Shown: piece by piece, positions 32,173 through 43,114 of the stretch
Numbering within the stretch: the first letter of the stretch is position 1
How the letters are laid out: the number at the start of each line of letters is the position of its first letter
NCBI GenBank assembly: GCA_014904985.1
Contig: MU129041.1
Span: 116,579-177,994, forward strand
Length of the DNA: 61,416 bases
Direction: 5' to 3'
Source of the DNA: Hydnum rufescens UP504
Taxonomy: Eukaryota > Basidiomycota > Agaricomycetes > Cantharellales > Hydnaceae
Position numbers and translations under genes: made by a program
The notes under the pieces: model-generated
Told to the model about the DNA's origin: nothing
The model's database searches: none
Seen by the model: the letters and a program-made list of their open reading frames with translations, nothing else

Positions 32173-32590
32173 AGGATTAGGCTGCAGTCCATAGCCTGGG
32201 ACTAGCTGTCACATCAAGGGAGCTGGCCTGCCACTGTATCTGGTGGAGGTGGCTGTGGCCCTAGAAGCAGCTGTGCCTGGCATAGTGATAGGCTGCGAGG
32301 GCCACAGTGATACAGGGGTGGCAGCCACAGCTTAGATGGCTCTGAGAAGGGCTAGTGCTGTGGCCATGGCCATGGCCACAAGAGAGGTCCCTAGGGAGCC
32401 AAGGCCACAGGTCTCAAAGAGGCCAATGCATGGGGATAGCTTCCTTCCCAGGAAGCTTGCCTATTGCAGGATGTCCCATCCTGCCTAAGTCTACCTTACA
32501 GCCAGGGGCCTGTAGTCATATTCACATCCTGGAGGCCCATAGGCCAATTCCTTCCTTTCCCTTGGCCCCTCATACTACTAGGTACCCCCT
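32173..32590 (+). repeat. Dispersed repeat, copy 1 (second copy 38749-39185)
   Basis: It begins aggattaggctgcagtcc and ends near cttggcccctcatactacta. The other copy starts immediately after the assembly gap. Similarity is roughly 80% by eye. Confidence 0.8.
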
Positions 32591-33713
32591 ACTGCCCCCC
32601 ATTTTTTTTGGTGTTGATTTCCTTCCACACCAAAAGAAATCTTTCCCAGAGTATTTATCCATGAAGCTGGGATAGGGACATGTTTCTGGGGTTTGGTGGG
32701 TGGAATATGATTGGAAGGGGCACAATGGAGAGTAGGAGTTTTGGGGCATCCATTGGGGCTATTTGGGAGTGATTTTGAATAGGGGTAGACCTGGGAAAAG
32801 AGATCTGGAGGAGGGATTTTGAAATTCATGGACTGAAGCACTAGCTTGACAGTCCAAGAATTGGGGATGGCCAATGGTGGAAAAAAAAATAAGACAGGAA
32901 AAGCCAGTCTTTTGCCATGGGAATCAAAACCATGTACATTGGGCCAGAATTGAAGAAGATATGGTAGAACTGGTGGGGGAGTCCCATTGAGCCTAAAGTA
33001 TGGGAAGAATGTCCCACTATTCCGAAATGGGAGCTCCAAATTCCAAGATCAAGACGAATTGTGGAAGCTTTCAATCCGACACTTCCATGAAAATTTAAAT
33101 CATCCAAATCCATTAGGAATTGAGGTGGATACAGGCAAATTGGCAGGGGGCTTCCAATGTGCTTTGGTGAGGAGAAGAGTTCCTCTTTACTCCACAGTGG
33201 CTGGGCCAAAATCTCCAAAATAAATTGATTATGGAAGACCCAAATTTCATGGATCCACAATATTTGAGATCACCCAAATTGGCCATGAATTGGAGGAGAT
33301 ATAGGGAGGCTAGTGCCAAAAGAAGACCCATTTGGAGACACCACTGCCTAGCTCTCATTATTTATCCAATTGAGCTGAAATTAGGCTGAATGCGGAGGTG
33401 GAAAGCATAGCTTTCTGTGGGACATGATTACATGGCAATCGGGGGAGAACTGAGGGAGAATTGTGTGAAGGAGTGGAAGGGGTCCCCATGGTTTGCCAAG
33501 AGAGATGTTTACAATGGAAGGAATATGGCAGAGGGCACAAAATTGGAAGCCTTGTAGAAGTGTGCTCCATAGATTAGGAATGTATATGTTGTTGCATTAT
33601 GTAGTTTATCCCTTGAGGAAGTAGTCCAACTTGATTCCAGGGTAAAGCAATCTGAACTGCAGAGCGAGGTTAGAGTTCTGGAATTATGTAATCCAGACTC
33701 CAGTGTACTTGTT
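32591..33713. other. CpG-poor non-coding part of the LTR element
   Basis: No gene was recognised. Phrases such as aattggaggagatat and ccaaattccaa recur loosely, suggesting old internal repeats. Confidence 0.35.
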
Positions 33714-33905
33714 ACAGTAACCTTTGGAAGTTGCCAGATTTGATTCCAGAATCATGTGACCAGACTCTGGCCTGGTCATTACAGTAACCTTCGGAAGTTG
33801 CCAGATTTGATTCCGGAATCATGTGATCCAGACTCTGGCCTGGTTGTAACAGTAACCTTCGGAAGTTGCCAGATTTGATTCCAGAATCATGTAATCCTGG
33901 CCTGG
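33714..33905. repeat. Three-copy tandem repeat, about 67-bp unit
   Basis: Each copy has taacctt(c/t)ggaagttgcc followed by agatttgattcc and agactctggcctgg, starting near 33718, 33785 and 33853. The last copy is shortened. Confidence 0.85.
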
Positions 33906-34197
33906 ATACGAGCTTTCCGAAGGTTTGGCCAAGGTACTTGGGCTTGTGGACAAGGGATAAACTGTATATTTCCATTGAATGTACATGAATGAAGGGAGGA
34001 GCTTGTGCCAATGTACAAGGGGATGAGGAGGGGGTGCAGGGAATCCCAGTAAAATGACAAGTTCTCCTGAAATCTCCAGCCAATTATCTTGAAAGTGGGG
34101 CTATTGGAAGGCCACAATTGGGAGCTTTCAATCAAGTATAAAGGCAGGGGGATAGGCAGTGAATTAGTCCATGAACTGGGAGAAGGGGGAATGGATT

Positions 34198-35733
34198 TCA
34201 GGGCCCCCCAGGGTCATGCACCTTCCAGGCTGGTAATTCTTGCCAGATTGTCCAGCAAAGGCCCTTCTTGGGGTCAGATAGAGCAGGGGCCCATTCTGGA
34301 CACATCCCAAGGGCAATTGGAGGCCATTTCCAGCAAGGGGAGAGGGAAAGGCTGTATTGGAAAGGGATGAGGAGAGCATGGCCGCTGGGCCTGCAATACT
34401 CATCCAATTCACTTGTAGTGGGGGTCATTGGGAAGCCTCCATCAAGGGTATTCAGGGAAGAATGATGATGAGGCAGAATATGGAGGTTCCCAAATGACTG
34501 GGGGTGAGGAGGAGAAGGGGAGGGAAGGCTTGCTGAAGGAGTTGGTGGTCCAGGGAGCCTTCCTGCAGGTCCAGGTGGCTTAGGAATTCCTCCACTAGGA
34601 GTAGTCCCTAGCTGCTTGCCACCTTCATCAGGAAAATCCACTTTGCTTCTGAAGGCTTCGAAGGCTTCAGAAGGCTTCAGAAGACTTCTGAAGCCTTTGG
34701 AAGCAAAGTCTTTTTCCTGATGTTGCACCAAGATGAGGGGGCATAGTCTGCTCCTAGGCAAAGGTTCCAGAGCTGGTACTCCTTCAGCCTCAGGTAGACT
34801 TCCACAGAACTCCAAGGGGAGGAAGAATGAGCTCTTGGGGGCTAGGGGGGAAGCCCAGCTGAGACCCTTATGCAGTCTCTCCAGCTTCTCAAGGCGAGCA
34901 AAGACCAGCTGAACTCGAAGCTTGAGCAGCTTGTCAGCTGTCCTTAGTTCCCTTAGATCCTTAGCCCTCCATAGCTTCTCAGATAATTCCAAATTGTGGT
35001 CTATTAGGAATCCTGGGGCATCTGCTCCTACAAGGGCTAGAGTATCCCTAATGACAGCCTGGAGCTTCTCTAAAGCCAGCTGAACAGCAACCATCCACCT
35101 TCTATCCATATACCATCCACCCAGGTCCTCATCAAATAGGAAGTAAGAGGAGGAGGGGCACTCCCTGGGCATGGGGCAGGCCCAGGTGACAAGGAACTGA
35201 TATGTCATGAGGGGAGGCCCTGAGGAGAAGGGAGGGTACTCATCCCTAGGCTGATCTAGATGCCTGAGGATCTCCAGGAACTGGTGTGGAGAGCAAAGGT
35301 GAGGAGGGATGAAGATACACTTGTGGGTTGAGGGGTGGTATAGGACAGTCTCCTGGGATGGTGTAGAGAAGGAGAGGGAAGAGCTCCTGGCCTGGCTAGG
35401 CCTCCACTTCCTCATAGAGTAGACAGGAGAGGAAGTAGAAGGAAGGGATAGTGTTGGTTCGACCACTTTGTCAGCTAGAGGGAACCAGTGTAATGAAGTG
35501 CCTCCTGGATTCAGGAGGGCACTCGTTGTCGTACTTGGACAAAGCGAAGTCAACAGGTGGGGAGCAGAGGTAGGGGAAGGAGAAGGAAGGATAATCACAC
35601 CACCCTTAGCACTAGCTTCAGGTGGGGGAGCCAGACACAGAGCTAGGCACTGGCTTTGCTCTGAGTCTGGGGGAAAAGGTTGCAAGGGAAAGACAGTCAT
35701 GATGAAAGGCATAAAGGAGTAGTGACTGGCCAA
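34198..35733 (-). CDS. 511-residue ORF of the non-autonomous LTR element, gag-like by position
   Basis: An uninterrupted frame starts with ATG at 35733, about 60 nt inside the leader (a possible 46-nt intron, GTAAGC...TTAG, lies in that leader). The product has a Ser/Pro-rich N-terminus, a central alpha-helical region of about 120 residues (around WMVAVQLALEKLQAVIRDTL and LRELRTADKLLKLRVQLVFA) and a Pro-rich C-terminus. No zinc knuckle and no enzyme motif. Its place after the LTR and the helical core are compatible with a divergent capsid, but that is inference. Its frame survives although CpG is almost absent, perhaps because few CGA codons existed. Confidence 0.5.
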   Translation of the reverse strand: MASHYSFMPFIMTVFPLQPFPPDSEQSQCLALCLAPPPEASAKGGVIILPSPSPTSAPHLLTSLCPSTTTSALLNPGGTSLHWFPLADKVVEPTLSLPSTSSPVYSMRKWRPSQARSSSLSFSTPSQETVLYHPSTHKCIFIPPHLCSPHQFLEILRHLDQPRDEYPPFSSGPPLMTYQFLVTWACPMPRECPSSSYFLFDEDLGGWYMDRRWMVAVQLALEKLQAVIRDTLALVGADAPGFLIDHNLELSEKLWRAKDLRELRTADKLLKLRVQLVFARLEKLERLHKGLSWASPLAPKSSFFLPLEFCGSLPEAEGVPALEPLPRSRLCPLILVQHQEKDFASKGFRSLLKPSEAFEAFRSKVDFPDEGGKQLGTTPSGGIPKPPGPAGRLPGPPTPSASLPSPSPPHPQSFGNLHILPHHHSSLNTLDGGFPMTPTTSELDEYCRPSGHALLIPFQYSLSLSPCWKWPPIALGMCPEWAPALSDPKKGLCWTIWQELPAWKVHDPGGP

Positions 35734-35799
35734 GTGGCACAGTCACTACCTAAGGAGAGGAAGGGATCAGTAAGAGGAAGGGTGATCCTGCTTACTGCT

Positions 35800-36043
35800 T
35801 TCCCTGCTAGAGTCCCAAGGCACAAGTCCAGAGCCAGGGAAAGGGCTAGTATTGATGGCTACTAGGGGCCAGCAAGATATCCAGATAGAAGCAGCAAAGA
35901 CAAGAGACAAGAGGCAAGAGGGTTCACAGTTCTTGCTAGGCATAGAGGTCCAGGCAAAAGACAACTATCCCACCCCAGCATCTGCCATATATACATGACT
36001 TTTGAGTCTGAACTCCTTTATGTAATACACTATATCTATAACA
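35800..36043 (-). repeat. LTR (5' LTR of the non-autonomous element)
   Basis: On the minus strand it starts TGTTATAGATATAGTGTATT and matches 31178-31421, with the shared middle aaaagtcatgtatatatggcag. The inner limit is approximate. Confidence 0.6.
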
Positions 36044-36599
36044 GAATGGACTTAGGTCAATGATTACCTCATCTTCAGAGTTTTAACTTTGCTTAGCTCA
36101 TCTGCGGAGTTTGAATTCAGCAGTGGTTTCACACATGTGATCTGTGATGAGAGCTGAGGTGCCAAAAATTAGTGGTGTCACTCAGGTTTGAACCCTCAGC
36201 CTCTTAATGCCATTACAGCAACAGTGCATATTAGACAGTTAAGTCAACACAACTGTACTAAAATAAGGAAATTAGAAGACTATGTACTGGCCTTCTGAGT
36301 TCCAAGTGCCAAATAGACTTTTCCCTCTCACTCACGGGGCGGGTTGATCAAACATGGTGTTCTCCATCATCATATATATAAATGGTGAAGATCCCAAGTT
36401 AAATTATTCAATCCAGAAGCATAGGAATAGTGAATTTTCATTCCTAACATAAAAAAGTCAATTGTGGATGGCCTCTTGCATGCCTTTTCCGTGGTAGATT
36501 CAGATTCCCACTCCCAGTCTACTTTTCCTATCATGGAGGGAAAATATAAGAGAATGTAAGTCTAATTTACCTTAACGTCAACAACTTTTTACTGACTGT
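36044..36599. other. Gene-free stretch
   Basis: No coding frame, repeat or family was recognised; the sequence is CpG-poor and has no distinctive structure. Confidence 0.3.
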
Positions 36600-37150
36600 C
36601 TTGGTTGATTTCATTGACTTTTGGGGGTGTTTTTTATTGACTTCCGGGGGTGTTTGATTGACTTTGGGGGGTGTTTTTTATTGACTTCTGGGGGTGTTTG
36701 ATTGACTTTGGGGGTGTTTTTTATTGACTTCTGGGGGTGTTTGATTGACTTTGGGGGGTGTTTTTATTGACTTCTGGGGGGGTGTTTGATTGATTTTGGG
36801 GGGGGTTTTTTTATTGACTTCTGGGGGGTATTTTTATTGACTTTGGGGGGTGTTTTATTGACTTCTGGGGGTTTTTTTTATTGACTTCTGGGGGTGTTTA
36901 TTGACTTCTGGGGATATTTTATTGATTTCTGGGGGTATTTATTGACTCTGGGGGGTGTTTTTATTAACTCTTGGGGTATTTTTGTTGACTTTGGGGGCAA
37001 AAAGATGTGAGTCTGATTTAGCATTAATTCAAGCTTTTACTGCACTTTCTTAATGACTTCTGTTCATTTTGGTGGTTGACTTTGGGTGCCATTTTGTAAT
37101 TCTGGGGGCTATTTCTGTTAGCTCTGGGGCTATTTTGGTTAACTCTGGGG
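36600..37150. repeat. G-run minisatellite (TTGACTTCTGGGGGTGTTT type)
   Basis: At least fifteen copies of a 17-20 bp unit, often alternating as a 37-38 bp dimer, each with a run of 4-7 G on the plus strand. Looser copies (ctattttggttaactctgggg) continue to about 37150. Regularly spaced G-runs could form quadruplexes. Confidence 0.9.
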
Positions 37151-37165
37151 TGATTTTGTCAACTG

Positions 37166-38723
37166 TTGATGGTGGTTGTTCAATGTTGGGGAATTGAAGG
37201 TCGTCCCTGGAACCCAAGGGACACCCAGCCTGAGCGGGCTGAAAATCAAAGCCGTAGCAGAGAAAGACAGGAGAGAGAACTCCACTCCCCCTGTGAGGGA
37301 AAGATCTACTCCATCAACAACTCAACAATATCAAATCAGCCAATTACGAGCACCAGGCTGATGCATTGCCACCTCTTCAGGCCAAAACGCAGTTATTGTC
37401 ATGCTGTCAACCAGCACAGGGACCATCCCAAGCTGGACCATCTTGGGTCCCTGTGCCAAATCCACACATTCCACCACACATTCCACAACACAATTTCCAC
37501 TATTACCACCATTTGAATTAAATCAGCAGCATCAGCAGCAGTCACCAATGCCACAACCCACACTTCACAATCTGAAAGGGTAACATCATCATCATCTGCA
37601 TTGGATGAAAATATGGGTTTGGGGATGATTATACATCGCACATCATCCCTGAAGAGTTGAGGATGATGGAGGCTGATGACTTTCTTGATACACCACCCTA
37701 CTGCGCTGGCCTTGCGAAATGCCAGAGGCTCCAGATATGAACAACTTACTGATCGTCAAGTTCCCATGCCTCAAATACCTACAACACCAGAGCATGTTCG
37801 CACCTCCCCCACATGGCTGCATGAATAAGGCCAACTTTGGAAGACCTTCTGGTCATCGTATAGAATTGCCATGCAAGGCATTGGCCAGGGTTGCTGGGGG
37901 CACCTGCTGGAGGTGGTGGCCCTGGGGAATGATCAGACGATGATGATGATGCGGGGATGATGACCATGCCAAGGAAGGGTGCTCCAGAGACCCATGGCCA
38001 TGGCAGGTTGAGGAGAGGGGTCAAGGCTTGAGGTCAAGGGGAGGGTCGAGGTCAAGGTCAAGGTCGAGAGATCGAGGTCAAGGCAAGACGTCGGGGGAGG
38101 GTTGAGGTTCAGGGGAGGGTCAAGGTCGGGGAGGGTCGAGGGTCAAGGGGAGGGTCGAGGTCAAGGAGAGGGTTGGGTCGAGGAGAGGGTCAAGGTCCGA
38201 GGAGAGGGTCGAGGTCAAGGAGCAGGGTCGAGGTCGAGGGAGGGTCGGGTCAAGGACTGCATAATCAATCATGGAGCATTCTTGCAGCTATGAGAGCACA
38301 GGAAATACCCTTGATCTCTTCTTGGTCCGATGAGAAGTTCAAGTTGCTCCAACTGTGGTGCTCTTCACTGGATGGTAGAAACGGAGTGACAGCTCCTTAA
38401 TTCTCCAATATTTGGAAGATGCTGTCAGTGGGGGAAAGTTCGTCTCCCTCAATGAGGATCCACCAGAACTCTATATTCAATTGCTCTCCATGCGAATTGG
38501 GATTCTTGCCCATTACATTCTGCCTGCACATTCAACTGAATGGCAGCAGAATTACCTCAATAATATCCGGCAATATAATGTGCATTTGGCATATCTATCT
38601 CTTGGTGTCACAATTGATGAGCGGATTAGCTGGTGCAGGTGGTGGCCATATGCATTAGGATCATGGCAACTCGTCCATCTTCATGGAGCAATTCTTAGCC
38701 AGAGGTGGAGCTTAATTTTATTT
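37166..38723 (+). pseudogene. Decayed coding remnants, family unknown
   Basis: Short plus-strand frames in several phases read like protein: a Thr/His/Gln-rich part near 37400-37590, an acidic part near 37650, then SWSDEKFKLLQLWCSSLDG (about 38310-38370) and, in another frame, an open segment from 38412 into the gap. Frameshifts and stops separate them. The Gly/Arg/Gln repeat between them comes from a purine-rich minisatellite. No family was recognised. Confidence 0.35.
37990..38255. repeat. Purine-rich minisatellite (ggtcgaggtcaagg)
   Basis: About 260 bp of nearly pure purine strand, with repeated ggtcaagg / ggtcgagg / ggagagg blocks of variable order. Confidence 0.85.
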
Positions 38724-38748
38724 NNNNNNNNNNNNNNNNNNNNNNNNN
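38724..38748. other. Assembly gap (25 N)
   Basis: Twenty-five undetermined bases. The sequence to the right is a copy of the repeat at 32173, so the join may be uncertain. Confidence 0.99.
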
Positions 38749-39185
38749 AGGATTAGGCTGCAGTCCCCATGAGCCTGCGGGGCTGGGTTGTGGCTCAAGG
38801 GAGCTGGCCTGCGCGACTGTAATCTTGGTGAAGTGGCTGTGGCCCTAGAAGCAGCTGTGCCTGAGATAGTGATGGGCTGCAAGGGCCACAGTGATACAGA
38901 GGTGGCAGCCACAGCTGAGGTGAGGCTCTGGTGAGGGTTAGTGCTGTGGCCATGGCCATGGCCATGGCCACAGGAGAGGTCCCTGAGGCTGGGGCCACAT
39001 TCCCTGAAGAGACCCACACCTGGGAGATAGCTTCCATTCCTGGGAAGCTGCCCTATTGCCAGATACACCATGCAGCCTAAGCCCACATTGCAGCCAGAGG
39101 TCCATAGCCATATTCCCATCCTAGAGGCCAATAGGCCAATTCCTTTCTTTCCCTTGGCCCCTCATACTACTAGGTACCCACCTTG
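38749..39185 (+). repeat. Dispersed repeat, copy 2
   Basis: Second copy of 32173-32590, starting directly at the gap edge. Between 39186 and 39459 no feature was recognised. Confidence 0.8.
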
Positions 39186-39459
39186 GTCTGCCACTTTTTT
39201 CACCTACCTTAGGCTGAAAAATGAGGCATTTTTTCTACCTAAGAAGGCCCAAGCCCATAAGAACCCAATTGGGCCCAACCAGGCTCTTTGATCCCTGGTT
39301 CCATATCTCTTTTGGGCTCAACTTGGGTTTATTTGGGCTCAATCCTTAGGGACTTGGCAGCATCATCCTCATCATACTCACCCAGATCAGCCAGGACTAC
39401 TGTTGACAAATCCATATTATATGTATTATATACTATGACAAATCAATGATAGCTACAAG

Positions 39460-42418
39460 TCACCATAGTTGAAGAAATCCTCCTGCATTTGGGTCTTGCA
39501 ATCCAGGAGGGAATTGGCCCATGAAGTTTGAGTGGAGAGGAGGGAGTGGGGCCACACCAGGTTGCTGGAAAAAATCACTGGGCTGCTGTGTAAGGTCATG
39601 GCCCATGGCCTCCAAACCTGCTAGTGGTCTGCCACTGAGGTTGAATGAGAAAGGGGTTGAAGACATTGAATGCATAGAGAGAGTCAATTGGTGGTGATAG
39701 TTCTGAACCATATCTGATTGGCACTGTGTGATTGGAAGGTCCTTTGGCACTTGATCCTGGATCCTGTGGGAAGTTGAGTGGAACTGGGCTTGGCGAGTTG
39801 TTGGCATTGTCAGGGATTGTCGCAGAGGATTTTGGGCCATTCTTCTTTCTCTTCTGTCTCTGCCCAACATCTTCAACATCACCTGCCCCACCCTCATGAA
39901 GTCCCTCAGCATCCCTGCTCCCAATCATGCCTACACCTCCCTCTACACCAGGCCTCTTCCTCTTCCCTACAGATTCTTCAGCCTCTTGTCCACCTTCTGG
40001 AGTGGGATCCTTTACCACTGCACCAATGGACCAGTCTTTTGAATCAATTGCCTTATCCACACTGCCAATGGTGTGCTGAACTCGCCCATGATGATCAATC
40101 ATGATGGGCAACAGGGCCTCATCAACATCAGACGTGGATTCAGGAAGTTCTTCAATCCAGATCTGGCACCCAGCAGAATGATTGAAGGCCTTGTACATCT
40201 TGCTCCAATGTGATGTGTGGTACTTGTCTGAGATCCAGCTTCCTAACAGTGGGAATTCTTCCATGGTTGGAAGACCCTCCATCCGGACTCTGTTAATCCA
40301 CAACAGCCTCAGGATCTCCATCCACTTTGTCGTCTTCACCTTCAGCAGCATGTAATGATCCAAGAGCTTCCACATCCTTTGCATGCAGGCCACCTTAGTC
40401 TTATGCATGTCATGGGTCTCTGCCAATCATCAGTTTCAGGAACACCTTCAAAAGCATCGACCTCATTTTGGTGCATCTGCTCAGTGAGAATGTATTTATA
40501 CATGTTCACGAGGTGTTCGGTTGGGTTGAAGTTAGATTTGTACCATGACTCTATTTGAGGTGAGTTCATGGTGGCAGTATTTTGACCATGGGCAGCTGTG
40601 GATGCTGCACAGTCAGATATCATGATGTAGAATGTGTGGATACCAGAGTTCAAAAGTGCCTTTCCATCTGCATTCCATCATCATTGTGCCAATTCCATCA
40701 ACTTCGCAACATCCCCTCCTGACTGCCCTAGCTTCTTTCCCACCTCAGCTTTCTTCCCACTGTGCTCTGACCTGAGCCACTCCACCTCTGCTGTCCACAT
40801 TTTGGAGTCAGACCCACCCATGTCAGATTTTAGGAGTTCGTACTCCTTCCTTGCATGATCATGTGAAACATACTCATTTTTGTCTACAACATACTACTGT
40901 GTAAGGATATAATTATACATAGAAGGATAAACAATATGAACCTTTGAGATTTTTTAGAAATGGATTCCATGCATTACCCCCATGTCAGTGCTCTGGTGTT
41001 GACATTTCCCAGTTACCAATTCTCATCAATTGCAAGACAGATCAACTGAGGTGAGTTGCACATGGTTTGAGCTTGTCCTCCATGAAGTTGTGAAACATGT
41101 CCATCACCTCCTTGATTTCCTCATTGTGGAGTTTGTGTTTGGTAAACTGCATGTTCACAACATTTCCATCCACAAAAAGGCTCTCATCCACTTCAGATAT
41201 GTCATCCTTGTCATCCTCGTCATCATTGTGGGCAAAAGAAACTTGCTTTCCCCACCAAGATTGCCTCACAATATCTTCTTTGTCTTCATCTTCTTCATCC
41301 AAGGCATGCAAATGAAGAACTTGTCAAGAAAAACGCCCAGGTGAAGGTTGAGTATCACTATCTGATCCTTCACAAGGATCCAGTGGATGCTGGTTATATT
41401 CCTCAGTGGAGGATTTTAGTGATAATGATGTCTGCTGCCTGTCATTGGCAGCAGGCTCAGCCTGCCAATCCAGAAGCGAGTCCATATGAGAGTTTAGAGG
41501 CAGTGGGGAATGTAGGTCTTGAGTGGGATTCATGTGAGTCTCTGACCTGGTGCAAAAGGTGATAAGGGCATCAGATACCAAGTTAGATGTATGTGTGGGT
41601 TTAGAATCATCTCTCACTTTATTCATAGTTCCAAAGCTTCTACAAGACATTCCATTTTTGTCCCAAAATAGACAGAATTCAGACTGCATTTCTCAACAAA
41701 GAATGCAAGGCTTTCTACAATCCCTAGTGTACCACTGGAGCCACATCTGATTCTGTCAACTACTGCATTCATTGGTATGTCCACATGGAGAATGTGATTC
41801 AGTACTGGATCTAGTTCTTCCCAGTCCTCATTGTGATCTGCCCCACTGCCCCCAAATGCAGCTGGGATATCCTCTGAGTGATTGGCATCCCACAGACAGG
41901 TCACACCACATTCATTAGCATCCCCCTCAGGCACACTGGAAGGGAGCTGTTTGATGAGGGTACAGGCATGATCAAGCAATGCTACTACATCATGTGAAGT
42001 AAGGGCACAATCTGCCCTGGCAGATGTGATAGGTGAATGGATGGCAGGGAGCAAGGGGACATTCCAAGCAGGTTGGACTCCAGACATAGGAGGGAGTGAG
42101 CAAAGGTAGCAGCCTACTCAGTGACTGAGTATGAAGGACTTGAGGAGGTAGCTCAACTGACAAGATGTGACCTCTATTGGGAGTGGATGCCATAGAAGTT
42201 GAAGCTGAAGCTCCCTGCAGGACTCAAGGAGATTTAGACAAAGGGGTGGTTACTGATTTGGACTGGGATGATTGGGTGCTTGCTGTCTTAGACTTGGATG
42301 ATGAAGCATTTTGTGATTTGGGCCCTGAAGAGGCACTTGTTGACTTGGCCTTAGAAGAATGGGTCTTTGCTGAGAGTGCTGAGGGCACTTCAGCCTTATT
42401 GGAATGAGTTGCAGGCAT
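39460..42418 (-). pseudogene. Decayed second member of family A
   Basis: Collinear minus-strand frames match the intact gene at 26083-29306 in order: a Ser/Lys-rich N-terminus (42418, MPATHSNKAE; TGA at 42224); LDPVLNHILHVDIP and SGTLGIVESLAFFVEKCSLN (41650-41760, matching GALGIIKGLAFFADKR); an acidic block (41042-41311); a segment with AAHGQNTATMNSPQIESW (about 40580, matching AHAQNAIICSSPEIES); then WSKMYKAFNHSAGCQIWIEE and PIMIDHHGRVQHTIGSVDKA (40100-40210) and a Ser/Pro/Asn tail. Several frameshifts, stops and near loss of CpG show it is dead. Protein similarity is low, so it is an old paralogue, not a recent copy. Confidence 0.75.
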
Positions 42419-43114
42419 AATAAGGGATCTGGCTAGAGAATGAGAAAAGAACTATTGGGAGTGCTCTTTGGATCCCCTGTAGCCTTCCCTTCTTATGTGA
42501 TGAGTTGGAATAAGTTGGGTCATGTCACAGGGCAAGTGGCCAGAGATATTGAAACCTCAATAGTTCCCAGTGATGAGGCACTGTGTATTCCAAAAAAAGT
42601 TAAAGTTGGTCATAACTGCCAAGGGAGCACAGGGAGGGTGCATGGCCTCTACCTACAACAGGGTGGGCAGAGACTGGCACAAGTCCTCCTGCACAAGAGA
42701 AAAAAACATACATCTAACAAAAAATGAGGAAGGAAATAGAAAGATCATTAGAATTGCCAACACATGTGGAGGCTGCACAGGCCTCCACACAAGAGGCATA
42801 TGAACAATGAAGACACACAAAACATGTACAGAGGTGGGGAAAGACAAATATGCCTTGCATATACCGGGTATATTGGAGACTCTTCAAGTTTCCATGTGCT
42901 GCCAGGCAAATGCTACAAGAGCAGGTTCTCTGATACCACCAAGTTCAGTGCTACTGCAAGAAGGAACAGCAAATGCTGGAGTCAGTGTCATTCATACAGT
43001 ACAAAGGGAAATACACTTGTGAAGATAAAGGAATGAATCAAACAAATCAACATAAGAATGATGGATCTAAGATGGAACATTGAACGACAACAGTGGGATA
43101 CATGTATTCTTCAT
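42419..43114. other. Spacer between the two decayed minus-strand genes
   Basis: No gene was recognised. The corresponding spacer between the family B and family A genes (25.4-26.08 kb) has a similar length. Confidence 0.35.

Larger units (their letters stand above)
31178..36043 (-). mobile_element. Non-autonomous LTR retrotransposon (about 4.9 kb)
   Basis: Similar terminal segments at 36043-35800 and 31421-31178 run in the same (minus) direction. A polypurine tract stands before the second one, and one long ORF (34198-35733) follows the first. No reverse transcriptase, RNase H or integrase motif is detectable, although 2.7 kb of non-coding DNA rich in repeats lies between the ORF and the 3' LTR. 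The whole element is almost free of CpG. It is best described as a large retrotransposon derivative depending on enzymes from elsewhere. Confidence 0.55.

Noticed and set aside
31854..32192. Trp/Pro/Leu-rich frames on the minus strand
   Set aside because: Translation of a 22-bp minisatellite in all three phases.
34198..35733. Assignment of the 511-residue ORF to reverse transcriptase or integrase
   Set aside because: No YxDD, DDE or zinc-finger motif is present; only a helical core and Pro-rich ends.
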